A stretch of 47,934 nucleotides of DNA, taken from a virus. Position 1 is the stretch's first letter. Every line of letters starts with the position of its first letter. Shown here piece after piece: positions 1 through 9,144 of the stretch. Both the position numbers and the translations under genes were made by a program. The notes below the pieces were generated by a model. The model saw only the letters and a program-made list of their open reading frames with translations. It did not search any database and was not told where the DNA came from. The stretch is from the IMG/VR virus record IMGVR_UViG_3300033153_006421, positions 1 through 47,934 of that record; one strand, 5' to 3'.

Positions 1-129
1 GCGGAGTTCGATCGCGTCATGGTGCCCGCCGCCGCGCCGGCCGCGCCGCCACAAGAGGGCAGTCCGTACAGCGAGTACGGCACGACGGAGAAGCGCCGTC
101 GCGAGCTGTTGGAGCAGGAGCAGGGGTAG
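1..129 (+). CDS. C-terminal end of a virion-region protein (partial)
   Basis: An open frame runs from the first base to a TAG at 127-129 and gives 42 residues. It is rich in Ala/Pro and then in charged residues, ending in a Glu/Arg/Gln-rich helix. The next gene starts 3 nt after the stop, so it belongs to the same late operon. The 5' part lies outside the window, so no function can be given. Its frame does not continue from the gene cut at the right edge. Confidence 0.6.
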   Translation, partial: AEFDRVMVPAAAPAAPPQEGSPYSEYGTTEKRRRELLEQEQG

Positions 130-132
130 ACC

Positions 133-3100
133 ATGGCCGAGAGCGCAGAAGAAAGGACCCGTGTTCAGGACCTCATGAGCCAGATCGACCTCCTCGGTCC
201 GGCGCCGGAGGTCCCCGCTGCTGCGCCCGTCCAGGCGCGGACGACCCCGCCTCCCCCCGTCTCCGCGCCGGACGCCCCGAAACCGACAGCGCCGGACAAG
301 GAGGAGAAGCCCTTCGCAGACGTCCTCTCGAAGAAGGCGAAGGCTGCCGTGTCGACGGTGGCGGCGGCCGTGTCTCCCCGGGACACGCCGATGGAGAAGC
401 TCCGCAAGGACAAGGAGGTCAAGGCCCGGCTGCGTTTTCAGCAGGAGACGGTCAAGTCCTACCAGCAGGTCGCGGCACAGCTCAAGAAGCACGGCGGCGA
501 CAAGGCGGTCTCCCTGACCAGGTCCCCGGACGGCAGCGCCGCGTTCGATGTCGGCGCGGCGATGCAGGAGATCACGACCAACTACCAGCAGAAGTACGCC
601 CAGGAGATGTACGACAAGGACTGGAACAGCCTCAAGCCCGACACGCCCGAGTTCAGGAAGGTGCAGGAGGCGGCTGCATCCAAGGCGCTGGAAGAGATGG
701 CGCGGGCGGCCTCCCTCGGCCGTGGCGCCGTGTTCATCGATACCGACCCCGACAGGACGAACCGCTGGGCCGCTGAGCACATCCCAATGTGGTTCCCTGG
801 CGCGAAGCTGGCGGTATCGACGCTCCTGCCGGAAGCGTCCGTGCGAACCACCGTCGCGGGCGTGGGCGCTGTCCGTCCCACTGCGGCGGGCTCGCTGTCC
901 GTGCCTGTCATCGGGCCTGCTGTGAAGGCGCGTTTCGACCCGTACTCCCCGCCCGCGTCGGAGCTGGAGACCGACAGCCCGTCCGGCTTTCTTCTCCGGG
1001 CCATCAACGCCCCCATCAACGTGTTGTTGTCGAGCACGAAGTCCGCGGCGCAGGGCAAGGCACCGCACCTCCTCGATCCCGAGGGCGATGTCGTCAAAGC
1101 CATCGAGGCGCAGACAGCGCTGCGCGAGGAGAAGGGCGGTTTCAAGGCTGTCCTGATGGACCCCGAAGCGCGTAAAGAGAGCCTCGCCATCGGCAACAAG
1201 CTCGTTTCTGATTTGTGGGAGAAGGGCGACTGGGACAAGGCTGCGCTGACGGCGATGAGCGACTTCTCCGGCGTCGGAGGAGGGGACGAAAACGATCTTC
1301 GCCTCGTAGAGAATCTGCGAGACGACAAGCTCGCGACCCAAGCGGCTATCGAACAGTCGGAAGCCGTAGCCCAGTACACAGGTGTGGACCCTCTGGTCCT
1401 CAAGATGATCTTCACGCCGATCGGTATCGTGGCCGACTTCGGCCTCGACTTCACCACTCTCGGTTTCGTCGCGGCGGGTACAGGGGCACGTCTGCTCGGG
1501 GCGACCGAGGACCTTGCGGCTATCCGCAAGGTGTCGGCGAGCGCGGCTGCTGGCGAGATACCCGACCTGCGCACAGCCTTGCGCTTGGCTGACGACGCCA
1601 AGCCGGGCGGCGCCGCGATGCTCGAGATGAACGTGGCTGTCAAGTCCCGCCTCCCGCAGAAGGTCGTGGCGCAGCTCGATATCCTCCAGGCCAAGGTGCT
1701 CAATGCCGGCCAGGATGCCGCGGCGGCGCAGGCCAAGGTGGCGGCTGCTGAGACCACAGCAGAGAAGGCGGCGGCGTCCTGGGAGGCCGCGGAGGTCGCC
1801 CGCCGGGCGGCCGCGGCGCGTCTCGAGTACGCCACAGCAGAGCTGGATGTGCGCAAGGCGCTGGCCGAGAACTGGAAGACGGGCAAGGCAGACGAGGCGC
1901 TGCGGGCCGCGGAGCACAACTTCAAGATCGCTGACGAATCCCGTATCCGCGCGGAGCGTCTCGCGAAAGAGCTGCAGGCCCACCGAGAGACACACAAGGC
2001 CACATACAAGGCGATCGACGAGGGCGCAGGGAAGGTGTCCGAGGCCCGGGTCACCTACACCGAGGCCAAGCAGACGCTCGCTGACGCCAAGGAAGCGCTC
2101 AAGGTTGAGCGCACTCGTCTCCGTGAGCTCGGCGTCTCCCTGGAGTACAGCAAGGTCTCTCCGGGCGGACTCACCGAGGGCGCTACCAGGGCGCGCGTCG
2201 CGCAGAAGGCTGAGTTGAAAGAGGGCATCGCCGGCCTCAAGAAGAAGGACCACCCGCTGCGAGCTGCTGTGACCGAGGCCAAGACGGCGACGCAGGGCAG
2301 CAAGGCCGCCCTCGATGACACCGTGTTCCGCTTGAAGCGCACGCTCAAGGAGTCGCCCGCGGTCATCTCCAAGGGCAAGAAGCTCCACCAGGGCATGGTG
2401 CGGAACGCCGTTGCCGCAGGAGAGCGCAAGAGCCTGGGCCACGCTTGGATGCTCGGTGTGAAGCCAGAGGCGGCGACGGGCGTGCAGACGCTCGACGAGG
2501 CTATGGATGCCGTGCGCCTGACCAGACAGCAACACCTTGACGACCTGTCCGCCGCTGTGGAAGCGAGGAGGGCGGCGAAGAAGGCGTACGGCAAGGCCGA
2601 GACAGCCACCGGCAAGTCCCGCTTGGCAGCGAAGAAGAGCGCGGACCGTGTGGCCGCAGAGATGGAGTCGGCAGCGAACGTCGGATACCGCGCGGACTTG
2701 GACAAGTGGAGGGCGTCGTCCTGGCGCGAGGTCTTCGGCGAGGTGGCCGAGGACATCGAGGTCGGCACGAAGGCGTTGGCTACGTTGCCGAAGAAGGCGA
2801 CCAAGCCTGGGGACCTGCTCGCCAAGAGCACAGCACAGACGCTCGACGAGGGCGCCCGTGTCGTCGATGCCACAGCCCTCAAGCGGCAGCTCCGCGAGCA
2901 GTTCACCCGAGAGGGTGTGCAGTGGGTCACGGAGCGCGGTGGCGAGGCGGGCGCCAAGCTCAAGGAGGTGCTCGACAAGGGCGGCCTCGTCCGGCTCACT
3001 GCCGATGATGTGTTCGACCTGCAGCAGCTCAGCGACCCCCTCCGCATAGGCGCAGAGGCCACACACCCGAAGGCGAAGGCGATCGCTACAGTGCGCGCCT

Positions 3101-5985
3101 TGGAACAGGTCGGGCGTGACCCCGCCATTCTCGAAGCTGTCGCCCGGTCCGTGAAGGGCGTCTCGGAGCAGGGGGCGCGGGTCAGTGCCGTGCGCTGGGT
3201 GAAGAGGAAGGTCACAGGTCTGCGCGCAGCGTTCGACCCCCTGGCCGCCCGCATTGGCGAGACCAGCGAGGAGCTGGCGGCTGTGGTGCGGTCCATGGAC
3301 CAGATGATGGGCACGGCCTCCGACGAGCTGGCTCACGTGCAGCGGTCTGCCGGCCACGGATTCGGGCTGCGTGGTGTGGCGTCTACGAAGACCAGGGAGC
3401 AGGCGCTGGAAGATGCGCGGCTCGCTGTGTTTCGGTACATCGACGACACCGAGCCGATGGACATTTTCGGCAGGAAGACGTTCTTCAACACCGGCAGTGA
3501 CTCGCTGTGGGCGCAGTTCCGGCGGCAGATTCTCTCTGACGACCGGGCCAAGGGCATGGTCGGTGAGAGCACCTTCCGAGGCATCGATGGGCTCACCGTG
3601 GAGGAGCGCGCGAGCAGCGCCGCCGAGTTCGCTATGGCGACCGGTGCAGAGTTCGCCAAGGGCGTGCCGCCTGGCGGCGAGAAGGCGGCGCTCAAGGCCG
3701 TCGAGGAGGTCGCGAAGAAGGCAGGGGTCAAGGCCAAGAAGGCGGTAGCCGAGAACAAGCTCCCGCCGTCGCTGCCGCTGACCGGGCTGTCGCGCATGTG
3801 GCTTCCCTCAGGGCAGCAGCTGGACCCGCGAAAGTCGCAGATGCTGCTGAACAGGACGTGGGCGCTGCTCAAGGATCCGGAGATCACCACCTATGAGGCG
3901 TTCGCGGAGCGACTGCGAGCGTTCACGGCCAGCGAGGCGGCCTTCGGCACGGCGGACGCCGCTGCCCGTGCCGTGCCGATGGGCGCCATGAACGTGGCCC
4001 ACGGGGTGGTACAGGGCAGGACCAACCAGCTGTTCTCCCGCGCCATCGGCGGGATGGTGACGCCGAAGGAGGCACAGCAGGCGAACATGCTCCTGCTGGG
4101 CGACCCGATGGGCGTGACGGACTGGCGGTCCGCTGTTGCCGTGCTCAACAGGATGGGCGCCCCGTTCACCCAGGACGCCGTCCGCCAGGGCGCGAGGGGC
4201 AAGCAGACGGCAGCCGTCTACCGGGAGCTGATCGTCGTCGGACAGGACGGCTCGGGCAAGGCGATGTTCTTGGAGCAGAACCTGGCCCGGGAGCTGGACA
4301 ACATCGCGGACAGGGTGGTCAAGGAGGCCAGCCGCCGCTACGCCAAGCCGCGGTCTTTCGACCAGCTGACGGCGGGGAACGCCATCGCGGCGCCGCTGTC
4401 CTTGTGGAAGCAGTCGGTGGTCACAGGGCTGGGCGTGCCCAACCCTCGGTTCTGGACGAACAACATCATGGGCGACTTCTCCCAGCTGTGGCTGGGCGAG
4501 GGGCTCGGCGTGGCCGGGCGCATGTCCGCGCAGAACCTGCTGACGAACCTGCCTTGGGCTCGCACGTACCTCGACGTGGTCGGCAAGGAGATGTCCGCGG
4601 TGTCTGGGGCGCACTCGCTGCCGAGCGCCGTGATGAGCCTCGTCTTTGACCCCCTCGGCGCGAAGGTGTGGAACGGGATGGACGGGGTGCTGACCACGAC
4701 GAAGGGGCACTCCCTCCCCTACAGTCGCGTGCGCGAGTGGATGGCCGAGGATGTTCTGGACACCTTCGTCAACGAGGAGTTCATGCGGGCGTCCTCGAAG
4801 ATCGCCCCCGACTGGATGACGAAAGCCAGCAACTGGCAGGCTGATATCAACAACTTCGGCAACTACGTGCAGCAGCGGCAGCGCGGCAACCTCTACATGG
4901 ACCTGCTGCGCCGCGGCTACTCCAGGTCGGAGGCGAGGGCTCGGACCCTCGACGCGCTGTATGACTGGAGCCACGGGCTGAGCGAGTGGGAGGCGCGCTA
5001 CCTCACCAAGGTCATGCCGTTCTACCGGTTCTGGAAGCTCGCCGGCAAGCAGGTCGGCCTGGCCGCCATCGAGCCGCTGACCAAGCCGACGGTGGCCATG
5101 GAGAGGTGGATGAAGGGAGAGGGCGGGCTCCTGCGCATCAAGCAGCAGCTCCTCGCCAAGGAGTACGGCACGGACTTCCTTCTCCGCCCAGAGTGGGAAG
5201 AGGGCATGTCCGAGGTGGAGCGGCAGAAGACCGAGATGGCCCGCTACCTCCGCCCCGAGTGGTACACCACCAGGATGGGGGCTGCTCTGGACCCCGTCAC
5301 GGACCAGCAGCGGGACTACTTCAAAAGGGCGAGGGGCAAAGACTACGACTACCTCTACTCGGCGGCCCCGCCGGCCACGGTGGTTGACATTGCTGATATG
5401 GGCATGTCCATGGCGTTCTTCCTGGCCGGCCTTGGCGACCTCGCAGCAGAGAAGGCGGGGCTCGACATGCCCGGCGGGATGACCCGGGCGCCCGACTGGG
5501 AATTGAATTTTTGGAAGCCGCTGTTCAACGTGAGCGGTCCCTTCGTCGAGGAGACCCTGGGCGCTGGTCTCGAGGCTGTCGGGGTGGACGTGGACGCCAG
5601 GCGCTACGGCGACACCACCAAGTTGTCCCGCGGTGAGGTAGCCGTGCTGTCCACGATGGGCGTCCCTGTGTTCCCAGACCCCGACCCGGACAAGCCCGGC
5701 GTGATGCGGGCGGCGACCGCCTCCGTGTTGATACTCCGCAACATGCCGCTCTTCCTGCAGGCGTCTCCCGTGCTCAACGCGGCGTACTTCGAGAATCCCG
5801 GCTGGGAGGAAGGCCCAGGCCAGGGGCTCGCTTGGGGCATCGGGCAGTGGACGAACGCGTGGAAGCGCACGCCCTACAGCAAGGACGAGGCGCTCACATA
5901 CCGCCAGTTCAAGATCGCCGAAGCCATCGAGCGCGCAAAGGTGGCATCAGAGCAGGATGTGCGCGAGGCGAAGACGCTCAAATAG
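133..5985 (+). CDS. giant virion protein, putative internal/ejection protein
   Basis: A 1950-residue protein. Residues about 1-80 are Pro/Ala-rich and disordered. Residues about 510-720 form a long Ala/Glu/Lys-rich coiled coil, and Lys/Glu-rich helices continue to about 1250. The last 550 residues are different: Trp- and Pro-rich, with segments such as NPRFWTNNIMGDFSQLW and MPFYRFWK. Very large helical proteins placed after the head genes of short-tailed phages are usually internal (ejection) proteins that enter the host envelope with the DNA. That role is inferred from size and position. No lysozyme, protease or polymerase motif was found. Starts at ATG with GGAGCAGGAGCAGGGG upstream. Alternatives are a large polyvalent virion protein or a tail protein. 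Confidence 0.75.
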   Translation: MAESAEERTRVQDLMSQIDLLGPAPEVPAAAPVQARTTPPPPVSAPDAPKPTAPDKEEKPFADVLSKKAKAAVSTVAAAVSPRDTPMEKLRKDKEVKARLRFQQETVKSYQQVAAQLKKHGGDKAVSLTRSPDGSAAFDVGAAMQEITTNYQQKYAQEMYDKDWNSLKPDTPEFRKVQEAAASKALEEMARAASLGRGAVFIDTDPDRTNRWAAEHIPMWFPGAKLAVSTLLPEASVRTTVAGVGAVRPTAAGSLSVPVIGPAVKARFDPYSPPASELETDSPSGFLLRAINAPINVLLSSTKSAAQGKAPHLLDPEGDVVKAIEAQTALREEKGGFKAVLMDPEARKESLAIGNKLVSDLWEKGDWDKAALTAMSDFSGVGGGDENDLRLVENLRDDKLATQAAIEQSEAVAQYTGVDPLVLKMIFTPIGIVADFGLDFTTLGFVAAGTGARLLGATEDLAAIRKVSASAAAGEIPDLRTALRLADDAKPGGAAMLEMNVAVKSRLPQKVVAQLDILQAKVLNAGQDAAAAQAKVAAAETTAEKAAASWEAAEVARRAAAARLEYATAELDVRKALAENWKTGKADEALRAAEHNFKIADESRIRAERLAKELQAHRETHKATYKAIDEGAGKVSEARVTYTEAKQTLADAKEALKVERTRLRELGVSLEYSKVSPGGLTEGATRARVAQKAELKEGIAGLKKKDHPLRAAVTEAKTATQGSKAALDDTVFRLKRTLKESPAVISKGKKLHQGMVRNAVAAGERKSLGHAWMLGVKPEAATGVQTLDEAMDAVRLTRQQHLDDLSAAVEARRAAKKAYGKAETATGKSRLAAKKSADRVAAEMESAANVGYRADLDKWRASSWREVFGEVAEDIEVGTKALATLPKKATKPGDLLAKSTAQTLDEGARVVDATALKRQLREQFTREGVQWVTERGGEAGAKLKEVLDKGGLVRLTADDVFDLQQLSDPLRIGAEATHPKAKAIATVRALEQVGRDPAILEAVARSVKGVSEQGARVSAVRWVKRKVTGLRAAFDPLAARIGETSEELAAVVRSMDQMMGTASDELAHVQRSAGHGFGLRGVASTKTREQALEDARLAVFRYIDDTEPMDIFGRKTFFNTGSDSLWAQFRRQILSDDRAKGMVGESTFRGIDGLTVEERASSAAEFAMATGAEFAKGVPPGGEKAALKAVEEVAKKAGVKAKKAVAENKLPPSLPLTGLSRMWLPSGQQLDPRKSQMLLNRTWALLKDPEITTYEAFAERLRAFTASEAAFGTADAAARAVPMGAMNVAHGVVQGRTNQLFSRAIGGMVTPKEAQQANMLLLGDPMGVTDWRSAVAVLNRMGAPFTQDAVRQGARGKQTAAVYRELIVVGQDGSGKAMFLEQNLARELDNIADRVVKEASRRYAKPRSFDQLTAGNAIAAPLSLWKQSVVTGLGVPNPRFWTNNIMGDFSQLWLGEGLGVAGRMSAQNLLTNLPWARTYLDVVGKEMSAVSGAHSLPSAVMSLVFDPLGAKVWNGMDGVLTTTKGHSLPYSRVREWMAEDVLDTFVNEEFMRASSKIAPDWMTKASNWQADINNFGNYVQQRQRGNLYMDLLRRGYSRSEARARTLDALYDWSHGLSEWEARYLTKVMPFYRFWKLAGKQVGLAAIEPLTKPTVAMERWMKGEGGLLRIKQQLLAKEYGTDFLLRPEWEEGMSEVERQKTEMARYLRPEWYTTRMGAALDPVTDQQRDYFKRARGKDYDYLYSAAPPATVVDIADMGMSMAFFLAGLGDLAAEKAGLDMPGGMTRAPDWELNFWKPLFNVSGPFVEETLGAGLEAVGVDVDARRYGDTTKLSRGEVAVLSTMGVPVFPDPDPDKPGVMRAATASVLILRNMPLFLQASPVLNAAYFENPGWEEGPGQGLAWGIGQWTNAWKRTPYSKDEALTYRQFKIAEAIERAKVASEQDVREAKTLK

Positions 5986-6004
5986 TGATAGGATAGTGGC
6001 ACTT

Positions 6005-6057
6005 GGGCCATATAGGCCCGAGACCAGCAACACTATGGTGAACCCGGGCAACCGGGT
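6005..6057 (+). promoter_or_regulatory. two RNA hairpins ahead of the decoration-protein gene
   Basis: In the 90-nt gap after the giant protein gene there are two perfect hairpins. The first, 6005-6019, pairs GGGCC with GGCCC around ATATA. The second, 6042-6057, pairs ACCCGG with CCGGGT around GCAA, a GNRA tetraloop. A GGAAGG ribosome-binding site follows at 6062. Neither has a U-run, so a classic terminator is unlikely. RNA processing, mRNA stabilisation or translational tuning of a highly made structural protein is plausible. Confidence 0.5.
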
Positions 6058-6075
6058 GAGTGGAAGGTAGGCACC

Positions 6076-7239
6076 ATGGGAATCAACCAGAAGTCGCTCT
6101 CTCCGGCCCGCGCGGTCGGCGAAGACACCACCGAAGACCTCGGACAGCAGAAGGTTTTCGAAGCCGGCGGGACCATCACCGCCAACGACATCATCGTCGT
6201 CAACGGCAAGTCCACGACGTCGGGCTTCGCCACCGTCGTGGCGGCCGACGCGGACTCCGCGCTGCTCGCCGTGGGCGATCTCTGGATTGCCCGGCATGGT
6301 GCCGTGGCAGGTCAGACCATCCGGTGCAGCCGCCAGGCCATCATCGGCGCCATCGACACCTCGGCCCTCGCCCAGGGCGATGCGCTGTACCTGTCGAGCA
6401 CTCCCGGCGCGTACTCGGGAACGGCTCCGACCAACTACCCCAAGCGCATGGGCACCGTGCTGTCGGTCAGCGCGACGAAGGGCGTGGTCACGCTGGCCCC
6501 GTCCAGCGACTTCGGCGATGCCGCGGCGTTCTCCGCGCTGCTCCTGCCGAGCGTGAAGTATCGGCATTTCTGTGATTTCGACCAGTGGCAGACCTGGGTG
6601 GAGGCGGAGACGCCTTACGTGCTCAACGCAGGCACTGATCCGCAGGCCGTCGACGCCATCATCGTCTCCGCCGAGCGCGGCATCGCGCGCATGGTGACGG
6701 GGGACGACGGCACCACGCCCACAATGGCAGTGAACGGGACGCAGATGACGTTCCACGTGCCCGTGCAGGCGGACTCCGGGGGCCTGCTCATCGAGGCCAG
6801 GGTGACCCTGTCGGCCATCACGAACATCCACGCCTTCTTCGGGCTCACGGACCTGACGACCCTCGAGGAGCCGTTCGCCATCTCCAGCAAGGACGTGGTC
6901 ACGGCGAACGCCGACGACGCCGTAGCCTTCGTGTTCGACACCGGGGCGGCCACCGACAAGTGGTTCGCCTGCGCGGTGGACAGCACGACCGTGGACACCG
7001 GCAGCGGCGCCACGAGCAAGGCGCCCGTGGCGGGTACGTACCAACGGCTCCAGATCGGCATCTCCGCCGACGGCGCCTCCGTCGTGTTCAAGATCGACGG
7101 TGCCACCATCGCGACTCTGACCGGGGACGCCGGGGTCACCCCGAACACGGACCTCTACATGACGATGGGCGGCTACTCCCTCGGTGCCGCCTCCCGCAAC
7201 ATCGACGTGGACTACGACTACCTCGTCCACGACCGCTGA
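6076..7239 (+). CDS. capsid-decoration-like protein with C-terminal lectin-like domain
   Basis: A 387-residue protein. Residues about 1-150 resemble the small beta domain of DUF2190-type phage proteins (alternating beta strands, with GVVTLAPSSDF near its end), which often decorate capsids. Residues about 155-387 form a separate beta-rich domain starting FCDFDQWQTW, with the pattern VVFKIDGATIATL and a final VDYDYLVHD, typical of concanavalin-A-like jelly rolls. The likely role is a surface-exposed virion protein that binds glycans. It could equally be a tail-side adhesin, since it lies far from the capsid gene. Good GGAAGG site before the ATG. Confidence 0.55.
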   Translation: MGINQKSLSPARAVGEDTTEDLGQQKVFEAGGTITANDIIVVNGKSTTSGFATVVAADADSALLAVGDLWIARHGAVAGQTIRCSRQAIIGAIDTSALAQGDALYLSSTPGAYSGTAPTNYPKRMGTVLSVSATKGVVTLAPSSDFGDAAAFSALLLPSVKYRHFCDFDQWQTWVEAETPYVLNAGTDPQAVDAIIVSAERGIARMVTGDDGTTPTMAVNGTQMTFHVPVQADSGGLLIEARVTLSAITNIHAFFGLTDLTTLEEPFAISSKDVVTANADDAVAFVFDTGAATDKWFACAVDSTTVDTGSGATSKAPVAGTYQRLQIGISADGASVVFKIDGATIATLTGDAGVTPNTDLYMTMGGYSLGAASRNIDVDYDYLVHDR

Positions 7240-8069
7240 TGCCCGACGCCACTCCTGAACGATGCCTCTGGAAGATGCCGAAGTCAGCAACGTCTTCGGC
7301 GTCCTGGAGGCTTGTTCAGGATCTGGGCTGGCAGCCCTGGGCGAAGGGCCACCTGCCCGCGTGGCGCATGTTCGACCCCGGGCCTGCCGGGGCGTGCACG
7401 GCGCGTGTCGGTGTGGCCCCGTGGGAGATCCCCTTCCACTTCGGACCCGTACGCTCGCCTTGGGCGTGGTACGCCTCTCTCTGGCAGCACACCCTGAGGC
7501 GCAAGCAGTTTCGCCCCAGCAGGGATGCCTACGCCACAGGGCCGGGCTTTCGCGGCTTCCTGCATGGCGTGACGCACATCGACCCCGAGCGCATTGCCGA
7601 TATCAACAAGAACAGGCTGATCGTCATCCTCGACCCCGAGCCGGGCTGCTCCCCTCCGGACGGGTCGGCGGGGTTGTGGACTTGGTGCGTGGACTACTTC
7701 TACCGCAAAGACGGCGAATGGCTGCTCGACGTCCTGTACCCTGTGGACCGCGCCCAGGAAGCGTGGTGCGAGGTCACGGGCGACAACAAGGCGCTGCCGC
7801 TGCGGAACACAGCAAAAGGACGGCTCGACCCGCTGGACCCCGTGACAGACAGCAGGGGCGAGTGCACGACCGACTACAGCTCCTGGTACGACGATGAGAT
7901 GGTCCGGTGGGTCTCTGGCGCTGATGCAGAGATGATCAACGTCTTCGATTTCTCGCCCTTCACCACGTCGCCGCAGGCGATCTACCCCCTACACGCACGG
8001 AGGGCCTCCCAATGGGCGCATCCTACAAGTCCCCCGCAGTCGAGCTCCACTTCACCGTCCCCTTCGTGA
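7239..8069 (+). CDS. virion-region protein of unknown function
   Basis: A 276-residue protein whose ATG shares one base with the preceding TGA (TGATG), which suggests translational coupling since no clear ribosome-binding site is visible. It is rich in Trp, Pro and Tyr, with many short aromatic patches (for example WTWCVDYFYRKDGEW) and no recognised domain. Its last 19 codons overlap the next gene by 58 nt, and that tail is Ser/Pro-rich, unlike the rest. Probably a tail or receptor-binding accessory component. Confidence 0.55.
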   Translation: MPDATPERCLWKMPKSATSSASWRLVQDLGWQPWAKGHLPAWRMFDPGPAGACTARVGVAPWEIPFHFGPVRSPWAWYASLWQHTLRRKQFRPSRDAYATGPGFRGFLHGVTHIDPERIADINKNRLIVILDPEPGCSPPDGSAGLWTWCVDYFYRKDGEWLLDVLYPVDRAQEAWCEVTGDNKALPLRNTAKGRLDPLDPVTDSRGECTTDYSSWYDDEMVRWVSGADAEMINVFDFSPFTTSPQAIYPLHARRASQWAHPTSPPQSSSTSPSPS

Positions 8070-8431
8070 CCGTCGGGGTCGCGGCAGAGGCGACTGTTGC
8101 CTTCGGCGCTGACCTCGCCGGCACCCTCTGGGAGCTCATCTACCACGGTTTCGAGGACGACGGCACGGGTACCGGGGCGACCTACCAGCCGGTGTGCAGC
8201 GAGGTGTCCGCGTCCTCCGGAGAGGACGCCAGGCTGAGCTACGCCGCCGCCATCGCGGTGGCTGTGATTACCAGGGACCAGCTCGACCCCGGCATCCCGT
8301 TCAAGCTGGACGGGGACGGCAACCTCTTCTACAGCCCGAACTACAACGCGGCTGCCGACAACACCGGCACCGCCATCCTGCGCTTCCGGGCAGTCGCCGG
8401 GGCCGGGATCGCGCTCGACGCGGTGACCTGA
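8012..8431 (+). CDS. small beta-rich virion protein
   Basis: A 139-residue Ala/Gly/Thr/Val-rich protein with alternating beta-strand patterns and no charged clusters, typical of phage structural subunits. A strong GGAGGG site stands before the ATG, which lies inside the end of the previous gene. The stop shares a base with the next ATG (TGATG). No family recognised; a tail or decoration protein is the best guess from context. Confidence 0.6.
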   Translation: MGASYKSPAVELHFTVPFVTVGVAAEATVAFGADLAGTLWELIYHGFEDDGTGTGATYQPVCSEVSASSGEDARLSYAAAIAVAVITRDQLDPGIPFKLDGDGNLFYSPNYNAAADNTGTAILRFRAVAGAGIALDAVT

Positions 8432-9135
8432 TGGCTGATGGCACCGAGATTCTGTGGCTGAAAACCACGTCGCTGGTGCCCCGCGGCGCCGTCGCTGCCC
8501 CGCTGGGCGGGCTGCGCACGTTCGACCCGTCGGATGCAGACGCGGTGCACGCTGGCCTCTACACCGCTGGCGGCGTCTCTTCTGATGTTGACGGTCTGTG
8601 GACGGTCACAGCGCTGAGTGACGGTGGAGTCGCGGACACCCTGAGCGACTTCTTGATCCACTGGTTCGAGATGGCCGAGGGCACGTGGGGCGCCCTCGCC
8701 GGGGCCATGTGCGCGATCCGCAACGTCGCGTTCAGCGCCACGGACCGGGTCACCGTCGGTATCTGCTGGGGCAACGGCACGGATCCGAGCCACGTGGACT
8801 TCAAGGGGCGGTACTACTTCTGGAGCATCGGCAACGGCGGCGCGCTCGCGACGACGTGGGGCACCTACGCCGAACGTGACAACGACGTGGAGACCCCGAC
8901 AGGGGCACCAAACACGGCTGGGGCCATCGCCGCAGCCGCGTACATGCAGACCGATTTCCAGGGCAAGGTCACGAACTGCACGGGCGGCACCAACGTGAGC
9001 CCGACGCTCAAGGTGCTGACGTCGGACACGCAGATCACAGGCGCTGACCCCGCCTATGTCGGGGTCATCATCGGGCGGTCTGTCGCCGCGGTTGGCGGAA
9101 CGGCGAGCGGAACGTTCAAGCCAGAGGCCACGTAG
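8431..9135 (+). CDS. beta-rich virion protein of unknown function
   Basis: A 234-residue protein. The frame is open further upstream, but the ATG at 8431 overlapping the preceding TGA is the natural start because codons before it lie in the previous gene. The sequence is a run of Gly/Thr/Ala/Asp-rich beta strands with aromatic patches (FLIHWFEMAEGTW, YYFWSIGNGG). It lacks coiled coils and membrane segments, in keeping with a tail-fibre or receptor-binding domain. No family recognised. Confidence 0.6.
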   Translation: MADGTEILWLKTTSLVPRGAVAAPLGGLRTFDPSDADAVHAGLYTAGGVSSDVDGLWTVTALSDGGVADTLSDFLIHWFEMAEGTWGALAGAMCAIRNVAFSATDRVTVGICWGNGTDPSHVDFKGRYYFWSIGNGGALATTWGTYAERDNDVETPTGAPNTAGAIAAAAYMQTDFQGKVTNCTGGTNVSPTLKVLTSDTQITGADPAYVGVIIGRSVAAVGGTASGTFKPEAT

Positions 9136-9144
9136 GGAGGCAGC

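Noticed and set aside
582-3314. Long minus-strand frames (490 and 419 codons) opposite the giant virion gene
   Set aside because: They are shadow frames of a GC-rich gene: Ser/Arg/Ala-rich, with no motif and no ribosome-binding site.
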